Assembly: GCA_023426145.1 (NCBI GenBank)
Contig: JAFABG010000036.1
Coordinates: forward strand, 43,161-107,160
Reading direction: 5' to 3'
Length of the DNA stretch: 64,000 bases
From: Bacteroidota bacterium
GTDB taxonomy: Bacteria > Bacteroidota > Bacteroidia > Bacteroidales > Bacteroidaceae
Shown: positions 32,324-41,822 of the stretch, in pieces
Layout: each line of letters opens with the position of its first letter
Position numbering within the stretch: the first letter of the stretch is position 1
The notes under the pieces: model-generated
What the model was told of the DNA's origin: nothing
The model's input: the letters and a program-made list of their open reading frames with translations, nothing else
The model's database searches: none
Program-made: the position numbers and the translations under genes

Positions 32324-33817
32324 ATGATGATATTTAACGAATTACGCAAACATGGACGCTTAGCTGCAAAGCGGCATCCGATGTATGATAAGAATAAAGC
32401 TGCAAAAATAGTCGGATACATCATGACTGCCTTCTGGGCTGGTTATCTTATCTTTTTCGGCACAACGTTTGCATTCGGATTTGCAGATATAGCTCCCAAC
32501 AGGGAGCCATATCATGTAATGAATGGTGTTGCGTTGCTTATTATTTTAGCAATTGACTTTTTATTGCGTGTTCCGTTTCAAAAGACACCGACTCAGGAGG
32601 TAAAACCTTACCTCCTGTTGCCGGTTAAACGGACCCGTTTGATAGACTTCTTACTCATCCGCTCTGGATTAAGTTTATTCAATCTCTTTTGGTTATTTCT
32701 TTTCGTACCTTTCGCTGTCATAACAATTACAAAGTTTTTTGGTTTTGTAGGCGTACTAACCTATATCATTGGCATACTTCTACTAATTGTCGCTAATAAC
32801 TATTGGTACCTACTTTGTCGCACACTCATCGACGAACGCATTTGGTGGATTCTGCTCCCTATAGCATTTTATGGAGGAATGGGTTGCTTAGCTTTTATCC
32901 CTGACGAAAGTCCCCTCTTCTACTTCTTTATGAACCTTGGCGATGGATATATACAAGGAAATATATTCTATTTTATAGGTACTATAATTCTAATAGCCAT
33001 TCTTTGGATCATTAATCGAGTACTCATCTCAACCCTATTCTATAAAGAGATAGCTAAAGTCGACGACACAAACATTAAGCACGTATCAGAATACAAGTTC
33101 TTTGAACAATATGGAGAAGTAGGTGAATATATGCGCTTAGAGCTAAAAATGCTCTTTAGAAACCGCCGTTGTAAAGGATCCCTTCGAACCATAGCTATAA
33201 TTATAATCGCTTTTTCATGCGCCTTAAGCTTTTCAAGTATATATGACGGCAAATTTATGACTTCATTTATCTGCGTATATAATTTTGCAGCTTTTGGAAT
33301 GATTATCCTCTCTCAAATCATGTCATATGAAGGCAACTACTTTGATGGACTTATGTCTCGTAAAGAATCTCTAATGAATTTACTGAAAGCTAAATATTAT
33401 TTATACAGTGCTATTGAAATCATTCCCTTCATTTTGATGATACCAGCCATTGTTATGGATAAAGTAACATTACTCGGTGTATTTGCTTGGTTCTTTTACA
33501 CGATTGGAGCCATCTATTTCGGATTCTTCCAGCTAGCTGTTTACAACAAGCAAACCGTTGCCTTGAACGAAAAAATGACGAGTCGCCAGGCTAACAGTGG
33601 TCTGCAAATGCTTATTAATCTAGCAGCCTTCGGCGTGCCTATTCTATTATATAGCATACTAAATTCACTTCTTGGAGAAACTATTGCTCAAATGATCCTT
33701 CTCCTCATCGGAATTGGGTTTACCATAGCTTCGCCGTTTTGGATCAGAAATGTTTATCTACGTTTTATGAAACGAAGATATACCAACATGGAAGGTTTTA
33801 GAAATAGCCGTCAATAA
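32324..33817 (+). CDS. DUF5687 ABC exporter membrane subunit
   Basis: 497 residues with about 10-12 membrane helices (VGYIMTAFWAGYLIFFGTTFAFGF, LFWLFLFVPFAVITITKFF, FFMNLGDGYIQGNIFYFIGTI and others). The opening NELRKHGRLAAKRHPMYDKNKAAKI is typical of DUF5687. The neighbouring gene encodes its probable ATPase, 40 bases downstream; together they form an ABC-2-type exporter. Substrate unknown. Confidence 0.85.
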   Translation: MMIFNELRKHGRLAAKRHPMYDKNKAAKIVGYIMTAFWAGYLIFFGTTFAFGFADIAPNREPYHVMNGVALLIILAIDFLLRVPFQKTPTQEVKPYLLLPVKRTRLIDFLLIRSGLSLFNLFWLFLFVPFAVITITKFFGFVGVLTYIIGILLLIVANNYWYLLCRTLIDERIWWILLPIAFYGGMGCLAFIPDESPLFYFFMNLGDGYIQGNIFYFIGTIILIAILWIINRVLISTLFYKEIAKVDDTNIKHVSEYKFFEQYGEVGEYMRLELKMLFRNRRCKGSLRTIAIIIIAFSCALSFSSIYDGKFMTSFICVYNFAAFGMIILSQIMSYEGNYFDGLMSRKESLMNLLKAKYYLYSAIEIIPFILMIPAIVMDKVTLLGVFAWFFYTIGAIYFGFFQLAVYNKQTVALNEKMTSRQANSGLQMLINLAAFGVPILLYSILNSLLGETIAQMILLLIGIGFTIASPFWIRNVYLRFMKRRYTNMEGFRNSRQ

Positions 33818-33857
33818 ATATTCATGAATAACTAATCACTTAAAAAAATTGAAGAGA

Positions 33858-34562
33858 ATGATCACCATTGATAAACTTCAAAAAAAATTCGGCACAAAGA
33901 TCGCCGTTAATATAGATCACTACGAAATTAATAAAGGTGATATGCTGGGACTAGTAGGTAATAACGGTGCCGGCAAAACAACACTTTTTAGATTAATGCT
34001 TGACCTACTTAAAACAGATGAAGGCAAAGTATTTATTAATGATATAGACGTGAGTGCTAGTGAAGACTGGAAAACTTTCACTGGTGCTTTTATAGACGAA
34101 GGGTTCCTAATAGACTATCTTACTCCTGAAGAATACTTCTACTTTATAGGAAGAATGTACGGCTTAAAAAAAGAAGAAGTCGACGAAAGATTAATTCCTT
34201 TCGAACGTTTCATGAACGGAGAAGTAACAGGACAAAAAAAACTTATTCGTAACTACTCTGCAGGTAATAAGCAAAAAATAGGTATCATATCCGCTATGCT
34301 TCACTACCCACAATTGCTAATTTTGGATGAACCATTCAACTTTTTGGACCCAAGCTCTCAATCTATCATCAAACATCTACTAAAGAAATACAACGAAGAG
34401 CACCAAGCCATAGTGATTATTTCTAGCCATAACCTGAACCACACAGTAGATGTATGTCCACGAATCGCACTTCTAGAAAACGGTGTGATTATTCGTGACA
34501 TAATAAACCAAAACAACTCGGCCGAAAAGGAATTGGAAGATTACTTTAATGTAGAAGAGTAA
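33858..34562 (+). CDS. ABC transporter ATPase, partner of DUF5687
   Basis: 234 residues from the ATG at 33858; the frame can be read back to a TTG at 33849 but the family pattern begins at MITIDKLQKKFG. Walker A GNNGAGKTTLF near 37-47, signature-region NYSAGNKQKIGI and Walker B LLILDEPFNFLDPSSQ. It energises the DUF5687 permease at the inner membrane. Confidence 0.92.
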   Translation: MITIDKLQKKFGTKIAVNIDHYEINKGDMLGLVGNNGAGKTTLFRLMLDLLKTDEGKVFINDIDVSASEDWKTFTGAFIDEGFLIDYLTPEEYFYFIGRMYGLKKEEVDERLIPFERFMNGEVTGQKKLIRNYSAGNKQKIGIISAMLHYPQLLILDEPFNFLDPSSQSIIKHLLKKYNEEHQAIVIISSHNLNHTVDVCPRIALLENGVIIRDIINQNNSAEKELEDYFNVEE

Positions 34563-34610
34563 ACAGTGAAATTCCAAGAGAATTAGACAGCTATAAGAAA
34601 ATCACTACAG

Positions 34611-35126
34611 ATGAAAATAAAGCTAAAACTTATCTTCGTGTTGGCAACATTAGCTTCTTGTTTAAGTTCTTGTCGCACGTCAGCCCCTAGTATGAACTAT
34701 CAGGCATTAGCTCATGCCTCAATCATACTAGGAGTGGATATTAATATGGAAGATAACCACAAACTTTATTTCGAATCAGCAAAATGGATAGGTACACCTT
34801 ACAAAGAAGGAGGCGACTCTGCTTTAGGGACAGACTGTTCAGGACTTACGTTCCAAATTTTCCAGAAGGTCTATAACATACAGTTACCTAGAAATACTGA
34901 AGAGTTGAAAAAAAAGAGTCACAAGATTAGCAAAAACAAACTGCAAGAAGGAGATCTTGTCTTTTTCAGTAGTAATCGTTCTAAAAATATGGTTGCACAT
35001 GTTGGCATTTATCTAAAGAAAGGACAATTTATTCATGCCAGCAGCAGTAATGGAGTAATCATCAGCCACCTAAACGAAAAATATTACGCCAAACACTGGA
35101 TATCAGGAGGTAGATTTAATAACTAA
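34611..35126 (+). CDS. NlpC/P60 (C40) cell-wall hydrolase lipoprotein
   Basis: 171 residues. Signal peptide with lipobox LASC and a lipid-accepting cysteine at 17. Catalytic cysteine 76 in GTDCSGLT, histidine 130 in VAHVGIY and histidine 142 in FIHASSSNG form the C40 triad. Such enzymes cut D-Glu-diaminopimelate bonds in peptidoglycan stem peptides, here from the outer-membrane inner face or periplasm. 31 bases before the TraB/GumN gene. Confidence 0.94.
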   Translation: MKIKLKLIFVLATLASCLSSCRTSAPSMNYQALAHASIILGVDINMEDNHKLYFESAKWIGTPYKEGGDSALGTDCSGLTFQIFQKVYNIQLPRNTEELKKKSHKISKNKLQEGDLVFFSSNRSKNMVAHVGIYLKKGQFIHASSSNGVIISHLNEKYYAKHWISGGRFNN

Positions 35127-35156
35127 CGAAAAACATAAATCCAAAAAACTAAAATC

Positions 35157-36041
35157 ATGAAATCATTTGTTGGAGCAATACTATTCATCTGCATAGCAAT
35201 CAGTGCTAATGCACAACTTTTATGGAAAGTTTCTGGTAACGGATTAAACGCCCCTTCTTACATTATGGGGACTCATCATTTGGCACCACTTAGCATAATA
35301 GACAGTATTTCTGGCTTACAAAAAGCAATGAATGAAACACAGCAAGTATATGGCGAACTTAAAATGTCGGATATACATTCTCCTTCCGCTATACAGAAAA
35401 TGCAAGAGATGATAATGATAAAAAACGACACAACTCTAAAATCACTCTTATCACCACAAGATTACGAGACCGTATCTAAGTATTGCAAAGAAAATATGAT
35501 GATGAACTTAGATATAGCTCCTAAACTTAAACCCGCTTTTTTACTAAACAACATAGCCGTTATTGCCTATATTAAACATATTGGTAATTTCAATCCAAAA
35601 GAACAATTAGATGATTATTTCCAAATTCAAGCAACCCACCAGAAGAAAAAAGTTGATGGACTAGAGACACCTGACTTTCAATTCAACCTTCTCTACAATA
35701 GTCTATCTCTGAAACGTCAAGCACAATTACTGATGTGCACACTCAACAATATAGATAATGAAGTTGAAACTCTAAAGAGATTGAGTAAGGCTTATATGGA
35801 GCAAAACCTAAAGCTGATGTACGAAATCAATGAAGAAAAAAAAGAAAATTCATGTGATGCAACTACTGAGGAAGAAGATGCCATGATCTATCAACGTAAC
35901 CAAACATGGGCAAAGAAATTGCCTGCAATTATGCAAACAGCACCAACTTTTATTGCTGTTGGGGCCTTGCATCTTCCAGGGGATAAAGGAGTATTAAATT
36001 TACTCCGAAACCAAGGTTATACTGTAGAAGCAGTGAAATAG
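35157..36041 (+). CDS. TraB/GumN family protein
   Basis: 294 residues with a signal peptide (MKSFVGAILFICIAISANAQ). The two hallmark GxxH elements of the TraB/GumN family are present: YIMGTHHLAP near 37-46 and FIAVGALHLPGDKGVLNLL near the C-terminus. The family shares a fold with the Tiki proteases and may be a metalloprotease; substrate unknown. Last gene of the run beginning at miaA. Confidence 0.9.
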   Translation: MKSFVGAILFICIAISANAQLLWKVSGNGLNAPSYIMGTHHLAPLSIIDSISGLQKAMNETQQVYGELKMSDIHSPSAIQKMQEMIMIKNDTTLKSLLSPQDYETVSKYCKENMMMNLDIAPKLKPAFLLNNIAVIAYIKHIGNFNPKEQLDDYFQIQATHQKKKVDGLETPDFQFNLLYNSLSLKRQAQLLMCTLNNIDNEVETLKRLSKAYMEQNLKLMYEINEEKKENSCDATTEEEDAMIYQRNQTWAKKLPAIMQTAPTFIAVGALHLPGDKGVLNLLRNQGYTVEAVK

Positions 36042-36055
36042 AAACTATTTTTCAT

Positions 36056-36063
36056 TATCTTTG
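36056..36063 (+). promoter_or_regulatory. promoter of the HAD phosphatase gene
   Basis: TATCTTTG matches the -7 box, 17 bases before the ATG at 36081, giving a very short leader. Confidence 0.6.
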
Positions 36064-36080
36064 TAAAAAAACAAAGTCTA

Positions 36081-36731
36081 ATGAACTACAAAACCTATCT
36101 ATTTGATTTCGACTACACACTAGCTGACTCTTCAAAAGGAATTGTGATCTGTTTTAGGAATGTACTCAGTAAGCATCAATTCACTAATATAACAGACGAA
36201 GCCATCAAACGAACCATTGGAAAAACGCTAGAGGAATCTTTCAGCATACTCACAGGAATAACTGATTCAGAACAACTTGCAAAATTTAGACAAGAATATC
36301 GATTAGAGTCTGACATTCATATGAATGCCAATACTATAATCTATCCAGATACAGTGTATACCCTAAAAGCACTTAAGGAGAAAGGCTTCCGTATTGGCAT
36401 CATTTCTACTAAATACCGTTTTAGAATATTAAGCTTTCTAGAGAATCACTTACCAGAAGAATTCTTTGATGTTATAGTTGGTGGAGAGGATGTAAGAAAT
36501 GCAAAACCGTCACCGGAAGGCTTATATTTTGCTCTCGAACAACTAGGAAGTAACCCAAAAGAAACCCTATATATAGGAGATAGCACTGTAGATGCAAAAA
36601 CGGCTCTTAATGCAGGAGTCGATTTTGCCGGAGTACTTAGCGGAATGACCACGAATCAAGAATTAGAAAGATACCCTCATAAATTCATCTTTAATAAGCT
36701 ATCAGAACTTATCGAAGCCAATCTACTATAA
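36081..36731 (+). CDS. HAD-family phosphatase (PGP/beta-PGM-like)
   Basis: 216 residues. Motif I FDFDYTLADSS (nucleophile aspartate in DFDYT), motif II IISTKYR, motif III lysine in AKPSPEGL and motif IV IGDSTVDAKTA. It belongs to the group of phosphoglycolate phosphatase and phosphoglucomutase; the substrate cannot be fixed. A separate promoter sets it off from the TraB/GumN gene. Confidence 0.93.
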   Translation: MNYKTYLFDFDYTLADSSKGIVICFRNVLSKHQFTNITDEAIKRTIGKTLEESFSILTGITDSEQLAKFRQEYRLESDIHMNANTIIYPDTVYTLKALKEKGFRIGIISTKYRFRILSFLENHLPEEFFDVIVGGEDVRNAKPSPEGLYFALEQLGSNPKETLYIGDSTVDAKTALNAGVDFAGVLSGMTTNQELERYPHKFIFNKLSELIEANLL

Positions 36732-36765
36732 TAAAAGAATTCTTCCACAAAAAATAAAAGAAATA

Positions 36766-36797
36766 TTTGTTTTGTACAAACAAAAAACGTAATTTTG
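36766..36797 (+). promoter_or_regulatory. promoter of rplU-rpmA
   Basis: TTTG at 36766-36769 and TAATTTTG at 36790-36797, 20 bases apart. The leader to the rplU ATG is about 85 bases and includes a GC-rich ACCCGCCGGAG stretch that may be an L21-type leader. Confidence 0.7.
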
Positions 36798-36887
36798 TGC
36801 CCGATTATTCCGCAACGGGTTAGATAAAGAGTTCATTAAGAGATTAAAGACCACCCGCCGGAGCTAACTTATACATTGATATATAAG

Positions 36888-37205
36888 ATGTACGCAATTG
36901 TAGAAATTAACGGTCAGCAATTCAAAGCAGAAGCAGGCCAGAAATTATTTGTTCACCACATTGAAGGTGCAGAGAACGGCTCAACAGTAGAATTTGAGAG
37001 AGTTCTTTTGGTAGACAAAGATGGAAACGTAACAGTAGGTGCTCCTAACGTAGAAGGCGCTAAAGTTGTTTGTCAAGTTGTATCTAACTTGGTTAAAGGC
37101 GACAAGGTTCTTGTTTTCCATAAGAAGAGAAGAAAAGGTTATAGAAAACTGAATGGACACCGCCAACAGTTTACAGAGTTAACAATTACAGAAGTAGTAG
37201 CTTAA
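36888..37205 (+). CDS. rplU: 50S ribosomal protein L21
   Basis: 105 residues from the ATG at 36888 (MYAIVEINGQQFKAEAGQ); the frame upstream begins with TTG in the leader. The C-terminal HKKRRKGYRKLNGHRQQFTELTI is the conserved 23S rRNA-binding tail. First gene of the rplU-rpmA pair, 22 bases before rpmA. Confidence 0.97.
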   Translation: MYAIVEINGQQFKAEAGQKLFVHHIEGAENGSTVEFERVLLVDKDGNVTVGAPNVEGAKVVCQVVSNLVKGDKVLVFHKKRRKGYRKLNGHRQQFTELTITEVVA

Positions 37206-37227
37206 TCAATTTAAAAAGTAAGAAGAA

Positions 37228-37497
37228 ATGGCTCATAAAAAAGGTGTCGGTAGTTCTAAGAACGGCCGCGAATCACACAGTAAAAGATTAGGCGTTAAGA
37301 TATTTGGTGGCGAAGCTTGCAAAGCAGGTAATATTATTATTCGTCAAAGAGGTACTGAATTCCATCCAGGTGAAAACATCGGAATGGGTAAAGACCACAC
37401 TCTTTTCGCTTTAGTAGACGGTACAGTTAACTTCAAAGTAGGTAGAGAAGACAGAAGATTTGTTTCTATCATTCCCGCTGAAGCAACAGAAGCATAA
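37228..37497 (+). CDS. rpmA: 50S ribosomal protein L27
   Basis: 89 residues, starting MAHKKGVGSSKNGRES, so the N-terminal segment near the peptidyl-transferase centre is present without a prepeptide as in Firmicutes. IRQRGTEFHPGENIGMG is the family signature. Ends with a terminator at 37513-37560. Confidence 0.97.
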   Translation: MAHKKGVGSSKNGRESHSKRLGVKIFGGEACKAGNIIIRQRGTEFHPGENIGMGKDHTLFALVDGTVNFKVGREDRRFVSIIPAEATEA

Positions 37498-37512
37498 TTG
37501 CACAACTGAATA

Positions 37513-37560
37513 ATAAAAAAAGGAGATGAAATCCATGTGATTCCATCTCCTTTCTTTTTT
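37513..37560 (+). terminator. terminator of rplU-rpmA
   Basis: GGAGATGAAATC pairs with GATTCCATCTCC with one mismatch, followed by a T-rich tract. Confidence 0.8.
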
Positions 37561-37597
37561 ATGGCAATATTCATTGCTTGGTTGTTCGTTTTTTATT

Positions 37598-37605
37598 TAT
37601 CTTTG
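37598..37605 (+). promoter_or_regulatory. promoter of serS
   Basis: TATCTTTG matches the -7 box; TTGG at 37578-37581 is a plausible -33 element. It lies within the 5' extension of the open frame, so the serS start must be downstream (37641). Confidence 0.7.
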
Positions 37606-37640
37606 TAGTCTTAAAACGAAAGTTCATAAAAAGTATAAAT

Positions 37641-38915
37641 ATGCTTACCATTAAACAAATAACAGAAAATACAGAAGCGGTTCTCCGTGGACTGGAAAAA
37701 AAGCATTTCAAGAATGCCAAAGAAACAATAGAAGAAGTTATTGTTCTCAATGACAAGAGACGTAGCACACAAAACGAATTAGACAACAATTTGGCAGAAG
37801 TTAACTCGCTTTCCCGTACGATTGGTCAGCTAATGAAAGAAGGAAAGAAGGAAGAAGCTGAAGTTGCACGCGCTCGAGTTTCCGAACTCAAAGAAGGAAA
37901 CAAAGAATTGGATGCAACTATGACACAAGCTGCCACAGACATGCAAAACATACTTTATACTATTCCAAACATCCCATACGACAGTGTACCCGAAGGTGTA
38001 GGTGCCGAAGACAATGTTGTAGAAAAAATGGGAGGAATGGAAACTGAACTACCCAAAGACGCACTCCCCCACTGGGAATTGGCAAAAAAATATGATTTAA
38101 TCGATTTTGATCTAGGAGTTAAGATTACTGGCGCAGGATTCCCTGTATATAAAGGTAAAGGTGCACAGCTTCAACGTGCATTAATTAACTTCTTCTTAGA
38201 TGAAGCTCGTAAATCTGGCTATACGGAAATTATGCCTCCGACAGTTGTGAATGCTGCATCAGGTTACGGAACCGGACAACTTCCCGACAAAGAAGGACAA
38301 ATGTATCATTGCGAGGTAGACGATTTATATTTAATACCTACAGCAGAGGTGCCTGTGACTAATATATATCGGGATGTTATTCTAGATGAGAAGCAGTTAC
38401 CCATAATGAATTGTGCATATACACAATGTTTCCGCCGCGAAGCAGGTTCTTATGGAAAAGATGTACGCGGATTGAATCGTTTACACGAATTTTCAAAAGT
38501 TGAACTTGTTCGTATAGATAAACCCGAAAATTCTAAAGCGTCTCATCAACAAATGCTAGATCATGTAGAAGGACTTCTACAGAAACTAGAACTTCCCTAT
38601 CGAATTCTTCGTCTATGCGGAGGTGATATGAGTTTTACTGCAGCTCTTTGCTTCGACTTTGAAGTTTATTCTGAAGCTCAAAAAAGATGGTTAGAGGTCA
38701 GCTCTGTATCAAATTTTGATACTTACCAAGCAAACCGACTGAAATGTCGCTACCGAAGTGCAGAAAAGAAAACTGAACTCTGCCATACGCTAAACGGTTC
38801 GGCACTAGCTTTACCTCGTATCGTTGCTGCCCTTTTGGAAAACAACCAAACTCCAGAAGGTATTAAGATTCCTAAAGCCTTGGTTCCTTATTGTGGATTT
38901 GATTGTATTGATTAA
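37641..38915 (+). CDS. serS: seryl-tRNA synthetase
   Basis: 424 residues from the ATG at 37641 (MLTIKQITENTEAVLRGL). N-terminal coiled-coil arm (about 25-100) that holds the long arm of tRNA-Ser, then the class II core: motif 2 CFRREAGSYGKDVRGLNR, and motif 3 GSALALPRIVAALLEN. It charges tRNA-Ser in the cytoplasm. Own promoter and terminator. Confidence 0.97.
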   Translation: MLTIKQITENTEAVLRGLEKKHFKNAKETIEEVIVLNDKRRSTQNELDNNLAEVNSLSRTIGQLMKEGKKEEAEVARARVSELKEGNKELDATMTQAATDMQNILYTIPNIPYDSVPEGVGAEDNVVEKMGGMETELPKDALPHWELAKKYDLIDFDLGVKITGAGFPVYKGKGAQLQRALINFFLDEARKSGYTEIMPPTVVNAASGYGTGQLPDKEGQMYHCEVDDLYLIPTAEVPVTNIYRDVILDEKQLPIMNCAYTQCFRREAGSYGKDVRGLNRLHEFSKVELVRIDKPENSKASHQQMLDHVEGLLQKLELPYRILRLCGGDMSFTAALCFDFEVYSEAQKRWLEVSSVSNFDTYQANRLKCRYRSAEKKTELCHTLNGSALALPRIVAALLENNQTPEGIKIPKALVPYCGFDCID

Positions 38916-38936
38916 CCTTTATTCAATTAAATATCC

Positions 38937-38970
38937 AAAAGCCACTCACCAAAAGAGTGGCTTTTCTTTT
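38937..38970 (+). terminator. terminator of serS
   Basis: AAAAGCCACTC (38937-38947) with GAGTGGCTTTT (38955-38965), ending in TTTTCTTTT. Confidence 0.85.
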
Positions 38971-39057
38971 ATTATGTCGCTTGGAAGCAGTATCTTTGCC
39001 AAAATTTACTGTATTCTGACAGCTGACAAGTAACAAGTCCAATATATTTATCTAATA

Positions 39058-41349
39058 ATGAACAAAATAATTAGCAAAGAACGCTTTTCTGAAAAAGTGT
39101 TTAAACTTGAAATTGAAGCTCCATTAATTGCAAAATCACGCAAAGCCGGACATTTCGTAATCGTACGTGTAGGTGATAAAGGAGAACGCATGCCTTTAAC
39201 TATAGCCGGTTCGGACATAAAAAAAGGAACAATTACCTTAGTGATTCAAGAGGTTGGGCTCTCTTCCACTCGCCTTTGCGAATTAAATGAAGGCGACTAC
39301 ATTACTGATGTTGTAGGTCCCCTAGGGCAAGCCACACACATCGAAAACTTTGGAACAGTCGTTTGTGCAGGTGGTGGTGTGGGTATTGCTCCCATGCTTC
39401 CTATAGTTCAAGCATTGAAAGCAGCTGGCAACCGTGTAATCACCGTATTGGCAGGACGTAACAAGGATCTTGTCATTCTTGAAGAAGAAATGCGTGCAAG
39501 CTCCGATGAGGTTATAATAATGACTGACGACGGTTCTTATGGGCGCAAAGGTTTAGTAACAGAAGGAGTAGAAGAAGTTATCAAACGAGAAAAAGTTAAT
39601 AAATGCTTTGCCATTGGCCCTGCAATTATGATGAAATTCGTTTGCTTACTGACTAAAAAATATGAAATTCCAACAGACGTTTCTTTAAATACAATCATGG
39701 TAGACGGTACAGGAATGTGTGGTGCCTGTCGAATTACAGTTGGTGGTAAAACTAGATTTGTTTGCGTTGATGGTCCTGAATTTGATGGACACCAAGTTGA
39801 TTTTGACGAAATGCTTAAACGTATGGGTGCTTTTAAAAAAGCTGAACGTGAAGAGATGAATAAACTTCAACCCGAATGTGAAGTAACAAAAGAAATAGAT
39901 GAAAAAAGCCGCAATGCTGTTTGGAGGCAGGAATTACGTAAATCAATTAAAGCGAAAGAAAGAACAGCTATTGCTCGCGTTGAGATGAATGAACTGGACG
40001 CTGAGTATCGCTCTCACAGTCGCAAGGAGGAAGTAAATCAAGGTTTAACAGCCCAGCAAGCTGTTACAGAATCGAAACGATGTCTAGACTGTGCAAATCC
40101 AGGCTGTATGGAAGGTTGCCCAGTAGGTGTAGATATCCCTCGATTCATAAAAAACATAGAACGAGGAGAGTTCCTTGAAGCAGCAAAAACTTTAAAAGAG
40201 ACAAGTGCTCTTCCTGCAGTATGCGGACGTGTATGTCCACAAGAAAAGCAATGTGAGTCAAAATGCATCCATCTAAAAATGAACGAAAAGCCTGTAGCAA
40301 TAGGTTATTTGGAACGTTTTGCTGCTGATTTTGAACGTGAGAGCGGACAAATATCAGTGCCTGAAATTGCAGAAAAGAATGCCATTAAAATAGCAGTGAT
40401 CGGTTCAGGCCCTGCAGGACTATCATTTGCTGGAGATATGGCTAAATATGGTTACGATGTCACTGTTTTCGAAGCCTTACATGAAATTGGAGGAGTTTTA
40501 AAGTATGGTATACCTGAATTCCGTTTACCGAATAAAATTGTAGACGTTGAGATAGAAAACCTAGCTTCAATGGGGGTTACTTTTATTAAAGACTGTATTG
40601 TTGGAAAAACAATTGGTGTAGAAGATTTGAAAGCAGAAGGCTTCAAAGGCATATTCGTAGCTTCAGGAGCAGGATTGCCTAATTTCATGAATATACCAGG
40701 GGAAAATTCGATCAATATAATGTCTTCTAATGAATACCTCACCCGTGTAAATCTAATGGATGCTGCTAGTGAAGATTCTGACACCCCAGTTGCATTTGGA
40801 AAAAATGTTGCTGTGATTGGCGGAGGAAACACCGCGATGGATTCAGTGCGTACAGCAAAAAGACTTGGAGCTGAACGAGCTATGATCATCTACCGTCGTT
40901 CCGAAGAAGAAATGCCAGCCCGCATTGAAGAAGTGAAACATGCCAAAGAAGAAGGTGTCGAATTTCTGACCCTCCACAATCCGGTTGAATATATTGCTGA
41001 TGAACAAGGCTATGTGAAACAAGTTGTTCTACAAAAAATGGAATTAGGAGAACCGGATGCATCTGGACGACGTAGCCCAGTGGCCATTCCAGGGGCAATG
41101 GAAACGATAGATATTGATTTAGCTATAGTAAGTGTTGGTGTATCTCCAAATCCTATAGTTCCAAGTTCAATTAAAGGATTAGAATTAGGACGAAAGGGTA
41201 CTATCGCTGTAGGCGAGAATATGGAGTCTTCCATCCCAATGATATATGCTGGTGGAGATATTGTTCGTGGTGGAGCAACTGTTATCCTTGCAATGGGAGA
41301 CGGCAGAAAAGCAGCTGCTGCAATGAATCAACAATTAAAATCAATATAA
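39058..41349 (+). CDS. NfnAB-like fused ferredoxin:NADP+ oxidoreductase / glutamate-synthase-type reductase
   Basis: 763 residues, two enzymes in one. Residues 1-280 match NfnB/SudB/PyrK-type subunits: an FAD domain (ERMPLTIAGSD), VVCAGGGVGIAPMLPIVQALK for NAD(P), and a [2Fe-2S] site in GMCGACRITVGGKTRFVC. Residues 300-763 match NfnA/SudA/GltD: CLDCANPGCMEGCPVGVDIP and CGRVCPQEKQCESKC for [4Fe-4S] clusters, IGSGPAGLSFAGDM for FAD and IGGGNTAMDSVRTAKRLG for NADPH. In Thermotoga-type NfnAB the two subunits bifurcate electrons among NADH, NADPH and ferredoxin. The GltD-like half alone would have suggested glutamate synthase; no large subunit is nearby. Confidence 0.9.
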   Translation: MNKIISKERFSEKVFKLEIEAPLIAKSRKAGHFVIVRVGDKGERMPLTIAGSDIKKGTITLVIQEVGLSSTRLCELNEGDYITDVVGPLGQATHIENFGTVVCAGGGVGIAPMLPIVQALKAAGNRVITVLAGRNKDLVILEEEMRASSDEVIIMTDDGSYGRKGLVTEGVEEVIKREKVNKCFAIGPAIMMKFVCLLTKKYEIPTDVSLNTIMVDGTGMCGACRITVGGKTRFVCVDGPEFDGHQVDFDEMLKRMGAFKKAEREEMNKLQPECEVTKEIDEKSRNAVWRQELRKSIKAKERTAIARVEMNELDAEYRSHSRKEEVNQGLTAQQAVTESKRCLDCANPGCMEGCPVGVDIPRFIKNIERGEFLEAAKTLKETSALPAVCGRVCPQEKQCESKCIHLKMNEKPVAIGYLERFAADFERESGQISVPEIAEKNAIKIAVIGSGPAGLSFAGDMAKYGYDVTVFEALHEIGGVLKYGIPEFRLPNKIVDVEIENLASMGVTFIKDCIVGKTIGVEDLKAEGFKGIFVASGAGLPNFMNIPGENSINIMSSNEYLTRVNLMDAASEDSDTPVAFGKNVAVIGGGNTAMDSVRTAKRLGAERAMIIYRRSEEEMPARIEEVKHAKEEGVEFLTLHNPVEYIADEQGYVKQVVLQKMELGEPDASGRRSPVAIPGAMETIDIDLAIVSVGVSPNPIVPSSIKGLELGRKGTIAVGENMESSIPMIYAGGDIVRGGATVILAMGDGRKAAAAMNQQLKSI

Positions 41350-41360
41350 GAAATACTTTC

Positions 41361-41411
41361 TACTAATAAAAAAACCTCCGATTTGAACAATCGGAGGTTT
41401 TTTTATTAGTA
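41361..41411. terminator. strong bidirectional terminator
   Basis: Perfect 23-bp arms (41361-41383, 41389-41411) around the loop TGAAC, with AACCTCCGATT cores and A/T tracts on both sides. It separates the NfnAB-like gene from the convergent panD. Confidence 0.9.
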
Positions 41412-41424
41412 GAATGACGTTTCT

Positions 41425-41778
41425 TTATTTAACTACACTATTAGTAGCTGGATCTGGAAAGACTAAAGTAGGTTTAAACGATTTTGCTTCCTCAAAATCT
41501 AGCAGGGCATATGACATTATAATAATAATATCATCCGGTTGCACTTTACGAGCTGCTGCACCATTAAGACATATCTTACCCGAACCACGTTCACCTTTTA
41601 TTATATACGTTTCAAAACGTTCGCCATTATTATTGTCAGCAATATACACCTTTTCTCCAGGAATCATATTTGCAGCATCCAATAAGTCTTCATCAATCGT
41701 GATACTACCCATATAGTTCAAGTTTGCTTCTGTAACACGGGCACAATGAATTTTTGACTTTAATACTTCAATCATCAT
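41425..41778 (-). CDS. panD: aspartate 1-decarboxylase proenzyme
   Basis: 117 residues. The self-cleavage site is the Gly-Ser pair in MGSITID (24-25); the serine becomes the pyruvoyl group. It makes beta-alanine for pantothenate and coenzyme A. Start MMIEVLKSKIHCARV; the second ATG would be as good. 44 bases after panC on minus. Confidence 0.96.
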   Translation of the reverse strand: MMIEVLKSKIHCARVTEANLNYMGSITIDEDLLDAANMIPGEKVYIADNNNGERFETYIIKGERGSGKICLNGAAARKVQPDDIIIIMSYALLDFEEAKSFKPTLVFPDPATNSVVK

Positions 41779-41822
41779 ATTTTATTAAAATTATGGAGTT
41801 GTAGATTATTAATTATAAGAAA

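Noticed and set aside
39058..41349. Calling the gene gltD (glutamate synthase small subunit)
   Set aside because: The N-terminal half is an NfnB/PyrK-type flavin and [2Fe-2S] module and no large subunit is next to it.
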